Source: Rudaeicoccus suwonensis
GTDB lineage: Bacteria > Actinomycetota > Actinomycetes > Actinomycetales > Dermatophilaceae
Reading direction: 5' to 3'
DNA: 64,000 bases
Assembly: GCF_007829035.1 (NCBI RefSeq)
Contig: NZ_VIVQ01000001.1
Coordinates: 992,001 to 1,056,000 of the forward strand
Shown here: positions 39,200 through 47,261 of the stretch, in pieces
How the letters are laid out: the number at the start of each line of letters is the position of its first letter
How positions within the stretch are numbered: the stretch's first letter is position 1
Made by a program: the position numbers and the translations under genes
Notes under the pieces: model-generated
Databases searched by the model: none
Told to the model about the DNA's origin: nothing
The model's input: the letters and a program-made list of their open reading frames with translations, nothing else

Positions 39200-39233
39200 G
39201 CGGTATCTCTGTCGACGCGGTATCTCTGGCGAC
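39200..39233. repeat. Two tandem 17-bp repeats
   Basis: Two adjacent copies of a 17-bp unit containing GCGGTATCTCTG.CGAC (one mismatch) in the convergent gap between the 180-residue gene and the HTH gene. Confidence 0.6.
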
Positions 39234-39299
39234 GGAGTCCGCACCGCGGGAACCGCTGTCGGTCAGGTCCCGTCGCGAGAATTGCTGACGGGTCGGCGG

Positions 39300-39515
39300 T
39301 CAGTCGCCTGCGTCGAGGGTGCCGGCCTCGACCCGCGAGCGCGTGTCGGCATACTGCCGCTGAATGAAGTTCTCCAACTCGGTGAGTTCGATGCGCCAGG
39401 ACTTGCCGACCTTGATCGCCGGCAGCTCGCCGGAGGTGACCAAGCCGTACGCCTGGCGAGATGAGATGTTCAGAGTCTCGGCGACGTCGGCGACGGACGC
39501 GAAACGAGCACTCAT
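39300..39515 (-). CDS. BldC-like MerR/excisionase-type helix-turn-helix protein
   Basis: 71 residues from ATG 39515, with GGAGGAG as ribosome site; a longer frame starts at 39557. The winged HTH reads FASVADVAETLNISSRQAYGLVTSGELPAIKVGKSWRIELTELENFIQRQY, as in BldC and AlpA-type proteins. BldC binds direct repeats and controls development in Streptomyces. It is next to the SAF/CpaE-like genes and divergent from them, a pairing often seen in actinobacteria. Confidence 0.85.
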   Translation of the reverse strand: MSARFASVADVAETLNISSRQAYGLVTSGELPAIKVGKSWRIELTELENFIQRQYADTRSRVEAGTLDAGD

Positions 39516-39722
39516 CCGGACATCTCCTCCTCGTGGTTGATTGCGCCCCATTGTCACGCATCCTGGCCCGTCGCGCTGACGACCCTGTGGATCGACACGT
39601 GGAACGGTGTCTGCGGGCGACCGCGTGCGGTTCGCCGTCCACGGGGGAGACCGGTCGTGCTGACAGCGCGTACACGTTCGTGGTGAGATGTCCCGTCAGC
39701 GCATATCACAGGGAGACGATAA

Positions 39723-40412
39723 ATGGCTGAGTATCGACGACGCGGGGGCAACGACGACTTGCCACGACCGACCGCCAAGCGGCTGCAACGACCGTCGTGG
39801 CGAGACACGCGTCTTGTCGTCGGGGTGCTGCTCATGCTCGTCGCGACGGTGGGCGGTGCCACGGCCATGCGTCACTACGACTCTTCGGTCGAAGTCCTGC
39901 AGGCTGCGCACACCTTGGTGCCCGGGCAGCGGATCGATTCCGACGACGTGCGCACGGTGAAGGTGCGTGTCGACGGAGCGGCGAAGATCTATTTCTCCGG
40001 CGCGGATGCAGCACCCGACGGCGAAGTGCTCCGGGAGGTTCGCCCCGGCGAGTTGCTGCCGCGGTCGGCGGTCGGCGACGGTTCGCAGGTGCAGGTCAGC
40101 ACCGTCGCGCTTCCGGTCGATGCAGCCCAGTCGGCCACCCTCGTGCGTGGCTCGATCGTCGACGTCTGGGTGTCGACCAAGGCCAAGAGCTCCACCGGTC
40201 AGGAGTCATATGAAGCGCCGCAACGGATCATCCTGCGCGCGCTCGTGGCGCAGGTGCCGCAGCAGTCCGGTGGGTTGAGCGTCAGCTCCGGCCAAGGCGC
40301 CGTCCATGTTCTCGTGCCCGAGGCGAAGGTCGCCGCGGTTCTTGCCGCGGTCAACCAGGGCGCCAAGGTCAACCTGGTGCCGGCCGCCGGATCTCCGCTG
40401 AAGGGCTCCTGA
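39723..40412 (+). CDS. SAF-domain (CpaB/RcpC-like) membrane protein
   Basis: 229 residues. One TM helix at about 30-50 (RLVVGVLLMLVATVGGATAM) leads to a SAF domain (VEVLQAAHTLVPGQRIDSDDVRTVKVRVD...GELLPRSAV) and a C-terminal extracytoplasmic part. CpaB/RcpC proteins belong to Flp/Tad pilus assembly, but no pilin, TadA or TadB gene follows here. The stop overlaps the CpaE-like start by one base (TGATG). A GGGAG ribosome site precedes the ATG. Confidence 0.8.
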   Translation: MAEYRRRGGNDDLPRPTAKRLQRPSWRDTRLVVGVLLMLVATVGGATAMRHYDSSVEVLQAAHTLVPGQRIDSDDVRTVKVRVDGAAKIYFSGADAAPDGEVLREVRPGELLPRSAVGDGSQVQVSTVALPVDAAQSATLVRGSIVDVWVSTKAKSSTGQESYEAPQRIILRALVAQVPQQSGGLSVSSGQGAVHVLVPEAKVAAVLAAVNQGAKVNLVPAAGSPLKGS

Positions 40413-41818
40413 TGAGCATCGGCGTCGTGACCGGGATCGGGGTGCACATGGAGGCGACCGTCGCAGCTTCGATCGGGGCCGCGAATGGCGTGCGCCTGGT
40501 GCGTCGGTGCCCGGATGTGGCCGATCTGCTCGCTGTGGCCGGTGCGCACCGTGCCGAGGTCGCTGTCATCGCGACCGATCTGCCCGGCCTTGATCGCTCC
40601 GTTGTCGGCGATCTGCGCTCGGCCGGTCTGGGCATCGTCGGTGTGCACGCACCCGGCGACGAGGAGCACCAGCGGGTGCTGCAGCAGTGGGGCATCACCA
40701 GCCGCGTTCCCTCGGATGCGTCGTCGGCCGTCCTCGAGGCGGCGGTGCAGGCGGCCGCGCGCGTCGTGACGACGGATACCGAGAGTGTCACGAGCGGTCG
40801 ACACCGCGAAGCCGCGGCACCGGACGACCACGGCAGCGAACGTATGCCGCACGCTGGTGCTGCCGATCTCGATCGCGAACTCGCCGACCTGTCCGCAGGG
40901 GGCGCTGCGGCATACGCCGCGGGCGACCCGTTCCACCCGCACGGCGACAGGGACGGTGACGTGCCGGAACCGGACGGCGCCGGCGATCGTCGGGGCCAGG
41001 TCGTGGTCGTCTGGGGGCCGCCGGGCTCTCCGGGGCGCACTGTCGTGGCCGTCAACCTCGCCGCGGAGGCCGCCCGACTCGGGGTGCCCACGCTGCTGAT
41101 CGATGCCGACACCCACGCTGCGTCGATAGCGCAGCACCTGGCGCTGCTGGACGAAGCGCCCGGCATCGCGGCAGCGACCCGGCTGGCGGATTCGGGCCAT
41201 CTGGATGTCCCCGGGCTTGCCGCTGTCGCTCCCGAAGTGGCGCCGGCACTGCGGGTGCTGACCGGTCTGCCGCTCGCCGACCGCTGGCCGGAGGTGCGCG
41301 AGGACGCGCTCGAGGCGGTGCTCGAGCACAGCCGCTCGGTTGCCGCGCTCGTCGTCGTCGACGTCGCCGCCAGCCTCGAGGACGACGAGGATCTCAGCTA
41401 CGACACTGCTGCACCCCGCCGCAATGCCGCGACATTGACGGCGCTCGGCGCTGCCGACACCGTGCTCGCCGTCGGTGCAGCCGATCCGGTCGGTCTGCAG
41501 CGACTGGTGCGTGGGCTCACGGAGTTGCGAGCCGTGGTCGGTGGGTCACCGCGTGTCGTCGTCAACAAGGTGCGCGCGGCGTCGGTGGGCAATTCCCCGG
41601 AACGCAAGGTGACCGAAGCGTTGGCGCGATTCGCGGGTGTCGACGATGTCACGCTCGTCTCCGACGACCGCGCGGCATGTGACGGCGCGCTGCTCGCGGG
41701 CCGCACTCTGGCCGAGCATGCCGCGAATTCGCCCGCCCGACAGCAGATCCAAGCTCTCGCATCGGTGTTGGCCGAGGTGCCGGTGCCGACGTCACGACGG
41801 CGGTTGGCCAGGACCTGA
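40412..41818 (+). CDS. CpaE-like P-loop ATPase (MinD/ParA family)
   Basis: 468 residues. The first 180 form a divergent receiver-like/linker region rich in Ala; the ATPase follows from about 190. Its Walker A is VVWGPPGSPGRTVVAVNLA: the expected KGGxGK[ST] is replaced by GPPGSPGRT, as in the actinobacterial CpaE-like group. Walker A' DADTHAASIAQHL and switch II-like VVVDVAASLE follow. CpaE localises pilus machinery; here Tad genes are absent, so the job is unclear. Confidence 0.78.
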   Translation: MSIGVVTGIGVHMEATVAASIGAANGVRLVRRCPDVADLLAVAGAHRAEVAVIATDLPGLDRSVVGDLRSAGLGIVGVHAPGDEEHQRVLQQWGITSRVPSDASSAVLEAAVQAAARVVTTDTESVTSGRHREAAAPDDHGSERMPHAGAADLDRELADLSAGGAAAYAAGDPFHPHGDRDGDVPEPDGAGDRRGQVVVVWGPPGSPGRTVVAVNLAAEAARLGVPTLLIDADTHAASIAQHLALLDEAPGIAAATRLADSGHLDVPGLAAVAPEVAPALRVLTGLPLADRWPEVREDALEAVLEHSRSVAALVVVDVAASLEDDEDLSYDTAAPRRNAATLTALGAADTVLAVGAADPVGLQRLVRGLTELRAVVGGSPRVVVNKVRAASVGNSPERKVTEALARFAGVDDVTLVSDDRAACDGALLAGRTLAEHAANSPARQQIQALASVLAEVPVPTSRRRLART

Positions 41819-41983
41819 GCCGTGTGGAGCCGGCGCACCATCAGAGCCGCCGCCGGGCGCGCTGGCCGGGCAGGACCGGCCACGGGAGGTCCTGCCCGGT
41901 CGGGGTCCTGTCCCGCACAGCAGCACCCGACCGCGACGCAGACGGCGGAGCGGGGCTGCGCCGCGGCCGCTGATGGTGACAGC

Positions 41984-43432
41984 ATGGCGTTCGTGACCGA
42001 TCGGCTGAGCGCACTCGACGCGTCTTTCCTGTATCTGCAGGACCGCACCACGCCGATGCACGTCGGATCGGTGCTCGTCTTCGAACCCGCCGAGGGCTTC
42101 TCCTACGAGGGCCTGGTCAGTCTCGTCAGCAACCGCATCGCCTTCGTGCCGCGTTACCGGCAACGGGTGCGGCAGTTGCCCGGCCGGATTCTCCCGCCGG
42201 TGTGGGTGACCGACGACAACTTCGATGTGACCTACCACGTGCGACGCTCGGCGCTGCCGCGGCCGGGCACCAGCGAGCAACTGGAAGAGTTCGTCGCTCG
42301 GGTGCAGTCCCGTCAGCTCGACCTGTCGCGCCCGCTGTGGGAGCTCTACCTGGTCGACGGTCTGCAGGACGGCAGATTCGCGATCGTCACCAAGACCCAC
42401 GTGTCACTCGTCGACGGCATCAACGCGATCGACATCGGGCAGATCCTCGTCGACCGTGATGTCGAGGCGGAGCCATCCGCGCCTGTGGGCACGGCGCGTG
42501 GTGGGGGCGACCTGGACATGTTCGTGGCGTCCGCGCTCGACTTCGCCCGGCGGCCGGTCCGCGTGCTCGACGTTGCGCGCAGCGGGCTGGCCGGCGTCAC
42601 CACCGAGGCCGTCAAGGTCGCCGGTCGGGGAGCGTCGGTTGCCGGATACGTCGCGGGGAACATCGTCCGGTCCGCGGCCAGGCCGGCGCCGTCCAGCCCG
42701 CTGAACCAGGAGGTCGGTGCGCACCGCCGCTTTGCGATGGTGTCGACGGATCTGGCGGATTACCAACAGATTCGGCGCGTGGCCGGTGAGCGTGGCGAAC
42801 CCGTCAGCGTCAACGACGTCGTGCTCGCGACGGTCACCGGCGCGCTGCGCGGATGGCTGCTTGCACGGGGCGCGGTTGTCTCGACGGGGCAGACGGTGCG
42901 CGCTCTGGTCCCGTTGAGCGTTCTCAGCGAGACCGCGCGCGACGGCGACACCGTGACGCAGCAATCGCAGCGTGAGCACATCGGCGAAGAAGTGATGCCG
43001 ACCTTCGTGGACCTGCCTGTCGGTGAGGCCCGTCCGATGATGCGGTTGCATCAGATCGCGTTCGCCATGCAGCAACAGCTGGATGCCGGTCACCCGGTCG
43101 GCGCGCGCTCGCTGTCCGGGATCGCCGGCTTCGCCCCGCCCACACTGCATTCCCTCGGAGCGCGGTTGGGCAGCGCCATGTCGCGGCGGATGTTCAACCT
43201 GGTCATCACCAATGTGCCCGGGCCACAACGCGCGCTGTCTGCCGCGGGCGCGTCGCTGGTTGCGTCATACCCGGTGATCCCGCTGGTCAAGGGGCAGGCG
43301 CTCGCGATCGGCCTCACGTCATACAACGGGCGGGTCGACTTCGGACTCAACGCCGACCGTGATGCGATGGTCGACATCGAACTTCTCGGTCAGTGCATCG
43401 TCGATGCGTTGGACGAGCTACTGGACGAATGA
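41984..43432 (+). CDS. WS/DGAT family O-acyltransferase, second active-site His replaced
   Basis: 482 residues from ATG 41984; an open frame upstream to 41822 lacks family features. The domain begins LSALDASFLYLQDRTTPMHVGSV and ends with LVITNVPGPQRALS and GLTSYNGRVDFGLNADRD, standard for wax ester/triacylglycerol synthases. The active-site motif HHxxxDG reads HVSLVDG, so the second His is a Val. The M. tuberculosis tgs3 region is nearby in the same order. The residue change makes acyltransfer activity uncertain. DUF6912 follows after 10 bp. Confidence 0.85.
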   Translation: MAFVTDRLSALDASFLYLQDRTTPMHVGSVLVFEPAEGFSYEGLVSLVSNRIAFVPRYRQRVRQLPGRILPPVWVTDDNFDVTYHVRRSALPRPGTSEQLEEFVARVQSRQLDLSRPLWELYLVDGLQDGRFAIVTKTHVSLVDGINAIDIGQILVDRDVEAEPSAPVGTARGGGDLDMFVASALDFARRPVRVLDVARSGLAGVTTEAVKVAGRGASVAGYVAGNIVRSAARPAPSSPLNQEVGAHRRFAMVSTDLADYQQIRRVAGERGEPVSVNDVVLATVTGALRGWLLARGAVVSTGQTVRALVPLSVLSETARDGDTVTQQSQREHIGEEVMPTFVDLPVGEARPMMRLHQIAFAMQQQLDAGHPVGARSLSGIAGFAPPTLHSLGARLGSAMSRRMFNLVITNVPGPQRALSAAGASLVASYPVIPLVKGQALAIGLTSYNGRVDFGLNADRDAMVDIELLGQCIVDALDELLDE

Positions 43433-43442
43433 GGCTGGTGTG

Positions 43443-43874
43443 ATGAAGGATTCGCGGGTTTACATTCCACTGGGCGTGGCTGAGATGGAGGAGTTGTCCG
43501 CCTCGCGGTCGCTGTCGGCGCTGCCCGTGGCCGGATTCGCTGTCACCCCGGAGTTGCGCAGCGCACATCCGGGCGAAGATGACGAGGGGTGGGAGTACCT
43601 CGCGATGCAGGACGCTGCCACGGGCGCGGCCGGCAGGGGGCTGCGCGTCGTGGCGGCCGCTGACCTTCCTGACAGCAGCGTCGGTGAGGGCGCTTCCAGC
43701 GACGACCCGGCCGAGGTGACGATCATCGACGAGGTGTCGCTGCGGCGGATCGCCAGTCTGCACGTGCTCGACCCCGCGGGGGAGCGCGACGTCGACAGCG
43801 ACTTCGAGCTGTCGTGGTACGACGTGACAGAGCTCGATGTGGTGATCGACCTGGTGCGTGCCGACCGCTCGTGA
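43443..43874 (+). CDS. DUF6912 family protein
   Basis: 143 residues from ATG 43443. The start MKDSRVYIPLGVAEMEELSA and the later WYDVTELDVVIDLVRADRS match DUF6912, with a short VA..AFAVTPELR core. It is a small acidic cytoplasmic protein of unknown function, found next to lipid acyltransferase and secA genes in actinobacteria. Confidence 0.75.
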   Translation: MKDSRVYIPLGVAEMEELSASRSLSALPVAGFAVTPELRSAHPGEDDEGWEYLAMQDAATGAAGRGLRVVAAADLPDSSVGEGASSDDPAEVTIIDEVSLRRIASLHVLDPAGERDVDSDFELSWYDVTELDVVIDLVRADRS

Positions 43875-44158
43875 TCTTCATTGCACGTGATCGGTGACGG
43901 TTCGTTCGGTGAGTTGATTCGGGACGGTTCCGAAACGGTGGCGTCGTCACCTGTGGTGCGTAACCGAATAACGTTGTCAATGCTGCACACTCGTGCGTCG
44001 CGATGCTCCCGCTCGACGTGGTGTCGACGTGACGACCTGATCTTGTCGGCGCCAGGCGCCCCTTCTGTGGGTCCGCGGCCGATCGAGGCCGTCAGTTGCA
44101 GTGGGAGGATGGCGGCACTGCAATCCGACACCGAGCCCCCACGAAGGAGCCACCACTG
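43875..44158. other. Intergenic region upstream of pruA
   Basis: 284 bases. It holds the pruA ribosome site (AAGGAG, 44143-44148) and an AT-richer CGAATAACGTTGTCAATG stretch near 43964-43981 that may be promoter. No gene or hairpin was recognised. Confidence 0.35.
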
Positions 44159-45787
44159 ATGGACGCTGTCACCCAGGTCCCCGCGCCGGTCAACGAAACT
44201 GTTCTCGACTATGCACCCGGCAGCCCCGAACGCGCCGCACTCGAGGTCGCACTGGTCGAAATCGGCTCCGAACAGGTCGAATTGCCGAACACCATCGGTG
44301 GTAAGCGGGTCATGGGCAGTGGTCGGGCCATCGCGGTGCGACAGCCGCACGCCCACCGGAAGGTTCTCGGCACGATGAAGAACGCCTCGGTCGCCGACGC
44401 GCAGTCCGCCGTCGAAGCGGCCAAGAAGGCCGGACCTGCCTGGCGCGCACTGTCGTTCGACGACCGCGCCGCCATCCTGCTCAAGGCAGCGGACCTGCTG
44501 TCCGGGCCGTGGCGTGCCCGGCTGAACGCCGCCACGATGCTGGGTCAGAGCAAGACGGCGTACCAGGCGGAGATCGACGCCGCGTGCGAGCTGATCGACT
44601 TCTGGCGTTACAACGTGCACTTTGCCCGGCAGATCCTCGCCGAGCAGCCGATCGCCAATTCCAAGGGCGTGTGGAATCGCACCGACCACCGCCCGCTGGA
44701 GGGTTTCGTCTACGCGATCACGCCGTTCAACTTCACCGCCATCGCCGGAAACCTGCCGACCGCACCGGCGCTCATGGGCAACACCGTCGTGTGGAAGCCG
44801 TCGCCGACGCAGCAGCGTGCCGCCCAGTTGACGATGGAACTGCTCGAGGCGGCCGGTCTGCCCGATGGCGTGATCAACCTGGTCACCGGTGACGGCATCA
44901 ACGTCTCGAAGGTCGCACTTGCCGACCCCGATCTGGCCGGCATCCACTTCACCGGCTCGACGCCGACCTTTCAGGGCCTGTGGCAGTCGGTGGGCACGAA
45001 CCTGCCGAACTACCGCACCTACCCGCGCCTGGTCGGCGAGACCGGCGGCAAGGACTTCATCCTGGCGCACCCGTCGGCGGACCCGGATGTCCTGCGGACG
45101 GCCATGATTCGCGGTGCGTTCGAGTTCCAGGGCCAGAAGTGCTCGGCTGCGTCGCGCGCGTATGTTCCGGCCAGTCTGTGGCGCAAGATCAAGTCGGACC
45201 TGGTCGGCATCACCGACTCACTCTCGATGGGTGATGTGACGGATCTGAGCAACTTCATGGGTGCCGTCATCGATGCACGCGCGTTCGCGAAGCACAAGGA
45301 CGCCATCGACATGGCGCATGCGCACAAGGACATCGAAGTCATCGCCGGCGGCACGTATGACGACGCCGTGGGCTACTTCGTGCGTCCGACGGTGCTGGAG
45401 GTCTCGGATCCGGCCAATGCGGTCTTCGCCAGTGAGTACTTCGGCCCGATCCTGGCAGTGCACGTCTTCCCGGACCGCCAGTTCGACAAGGTGCTCGATC
45501 AGATGGAGTCGTTCGCGCCATACGCGCTGACCGGGTCGATCATCGCCCAGGACCGTATGGCGATCGCCGACGCGCAGGAGCGACTGCGGTTTGCCGCCGG
45601 CAACTTCTACATCAACGACAAGCCGACGGGTGCTGTCGTGGGGCAGCAGCCGTTCGGCGGGGGCCGTGCGTCGGGCACCAACGACAAGGCCGGCGCGGCG
45701 ACCAACCTGATGCGTTGGACCAGCCCGCGGTCGATCAAGGAGACCTTCGTCCCGCCGACGGAGCACTCCTACCCGCACATGGGCTGA
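44159..45787 (+). CDS. pruA: L-glutamate gamma-semialdehyde dehydrogenase (delta-1-pyrroline-5-carboxylate dehydrogenase)
   Basis: 542 residues from ATG 44159. NAD-dependent oxidation of glutamate semialdehyde to glutamate, the second step of proline breakdown. The catalytic Cys is Cys328 (QGQKCSAASR), the general-base Glu is in LVGETGGKD near 300, and the NAD loop is HFTGSTPTF. Signature pieces TPFNFTAIAGNLPTAPALMGN and SEYFGPILAVHVF are typical of the single-function P5CDH group. No proline dehydrogenase gene is adjacent. A tandem repeat starts at its stop codon. Confidence 0.95.
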   Translation: MDAVTQVPAPVNETVLDYAPGSPERAALEVALVEIGSEQVELPNTIGGKRVMGSGRAIAVRQPHAHRKVLGTMKNASVADAQSAVEAAKKAGPAWRALSFDDRAAILLKAADLLSGPWRARLNAATMLGQSKTAYQAEIDAACELIDFWRYNVHFARQILAEQPIANSKGVWNRTDHRPLEGFVYAITPFNFTAIAGNLPTAPALMGNTVVWKPSPTQQRAAQLTMELLEAAGLPDGVINLVTGDGINVSKVALADPDLAGIHFTGSTPTFQGLWQSVGTNLPNYRTYPRLVGETGGKDFILAHPSADPDVLRTAMIRGAFEFQGQKCSAASRAYVPASLWRKIKSDLVGITDSLSMGDVTDLSNFMGAVIDARAFAKHKDAIDMAHAHKDIEVIAGGTYDDAVGYFVRPTVLEVSDPANAVFASEYFGPILAVHVFPDRQFDKVLDQMESFAPYALTGSIIAQDRMAIADAQERLRFAAGNFYINDKPTGAVVGQQPFGGGRASGTNDKAGAATNLMRWTSPRSIKETFVPPTEHSYPHMG

Positions 45788-46041
45788 CGACAGCCTGGTG
45801 AGGATCGCAGCGCAGTGAGGACCGGAGCCAGGCGCGGAGTCAGTCCGAACGGGTATGGGCTGACGACAGCCTGGTGAGGATCGCAGCGCAGTGAGGACCG
45901 GAGCCAGGCGCGGAGTCAGCCCGAACGGGTATGGGCTGACGACAGCCTGGTGAGGATCGCAGCGCAGTGAGGACCGGAGCCAGGCGCGGAGTCAGCCCGA
46001 ACGGGTATGGGCTGACGACAGCCTGGTGAGGACCGGAGCCG
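45779..46041. repeat. 76-bp tandem repeat, three copies plus a shortened fourth
   Basis: Units start at 45779, 45855, 45931 and 46007, exactly 76 bp apart; the last lacks 17 bp. The copies are almost identical (one difference, AGTCAGTCC versus AGTCAGCCC, in copy 1). The first copy overlaps the last codons and stop of pruA. Each unit contains GCCTGG...CCAGGC inverted ends around two TGAGGA repeats, so it can fold into a hairpin. Confidence 0.93.
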
Positions 46042-46048
46042 GGCACAC

Positions 46049-46540
46049 CTACTTTTGGAGGAAGGTGTGCCCGGTCTCGGCTTCGATCTTGACGCCGCTG
46101 GTGAATGCCGGTGCCGCTGCGTTTTCGATCCGACCGCCGATGAACATCACCCGTGCCTTGAGTTCGCCGAGCACGTGCATGTGGGTCTGATCCCCATCGG
46201 CGGTCATGGTGATCGTGCCGCGGTACGTCACCGGAACGCCGACGAGGCTGACGTCGAGGTCGGCGATGCGGCTGCCCGCGGTGTCGGCCTCGCCCCAGAT
46301 CTGCGTCTCGACGATCTTCAGCTTCGAGCCGATGATCTTCGTGACCTGGTCCGGCAGGCCGGTGGTGGCCATCTCGCGGTGGGTTTCGATGATCTGCAGT
46401 GGCTTCTTGGCCGTGATGACGACCTTGTGGGACAACGCATTGGTCGCGGCGCACTTGGCCTCCTGGAAGGCCGGGTCGACCATCATCGCGATGACGCGAT
46501 CGGCGGGCGCGGCATACGTCCAGCGTTCCTCGATCTTCAT
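46049..46540 (-). CDS. DUF2505 family protein (START-like fold)
   Basis: 163 residues from ATG 46540. The start KIEERWTYAAPADRVIAMMVDPAFQEAKCAATNALSHKV is a START/polyketide-cyclase-like N terminus, followed by a beta-sheet core (VTYRGTITMTADGDQTHMHVLGELKARVMFIGGRIENAAAPA) and a long C-terminal helix. Proteins of this kind bind hydrophobic ligands. The stop lies only 8 bp from the 76-bp repeat array. It overlaps the next gene by 4 bp. Confidence 0.82.
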   Translation of the reverse strand: MKIEERWTYAAPADRVIAMMVDPAFQEAKCAATNALSHKVVITAKKPLQIIETHREMATTGLPDQVTKIIGSKLKIVETQIWGEADTAGSRIADLDVSLVGVPVTYRGTITMTADGDQTHMHVLGELKARVMFIGGRIENAAAPAFTSGVKIEAETGHTFLQK

Positions 46541-47094
46541 GACCGAAGGGTATCCGCCGCTGCTGCGCGTGCGACTGCCTCGGCGTCGAGGATACGCTCG
46601 AGAATCCTTTGCGGCATTGCCGATTCGGCGCGCAGCGCGGTTTCCTGTTCGTTCAGGGTCTCGGCGAGTTCCTGGTGTGCCGTACCCAGGTGCGTCAGTG
46701 CCGACTCGATGGCGGCACCATCGGCCGCGGCGGGAGAATCGGCGGGCAGCGCGTCGATGAGCCGCCTGACCTCTCTGGCGAGTTCGCGCAGCGCGGCCGC
46801 GCCCGCAGCCAAACTGCCGGTGTCGGTGGCCAGTTCTCGAGCGTTGATCTGAGCGACGAGGTCGGTCGTCGGTGCGATACGGGTCGGAGCCGTCGTGGCG
46901 ACTTCGGCGAGAACGGCAGCGGCCGGGGGAGTCGCACCGGCGAGTTCGTCGTGCCATCGCAGCAGCGCCTCGGCGATGCGCTCGATTGCGGCCGACAGCG
47001 CCTCGGCCGTCTCGGGCTGAGCAGCATCGGCGTGCACGTCCAGCAGGCGCGGCACCATCGTCGCGACACGGCGGCTGAGTTGGCTCGGGTGCAT
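46537..47094 (-). CDS. Hypothetical helical Ala-rich protein, 185 aa
   Basis: From ATG 47094 the product is mostly alpha-helical and Ala/Leu/Glu-rich with no membrane span, a possible coiled-coil or four-helix protein. No family was recognised. It overlaps the DUF2505 gene by ATGA, which supports it as coding. The frame is open upstream to 47451 but runs into the NAD-glutamate dehydrogenase start region. Confidence 0.5.
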   Translation of the reverse strand: MHPSQLSRRVATMVPRLLDVHADAAQPETAEALSAAIERIAEALLRWHDELAGATPPAAAVLAEVATTAPTRIAPTTDLVAQINARELATDTGSLAAGAAALRELAREVRRLIDALPADSPAAADGAAIESALTHLGTAHQELAETLNEQETALRAESAMPQRILERILDAEAVARAAAADTLRS

Positions 47095-47261
47095 CGAAGG
47101 CACACTAACGCGGCGCTGCGCGCGGTGATCCCGGCACCGATGCAACTGGGGACGAGGCGGACCCGATGTGGCATGCGACACGTGCGCGGATACCCTGGGA
47201 AACCGAGCAACAACGACGTTGCTCATTCGCGCTGAAGTCACAATTGAGGTTGAGACAGTCG

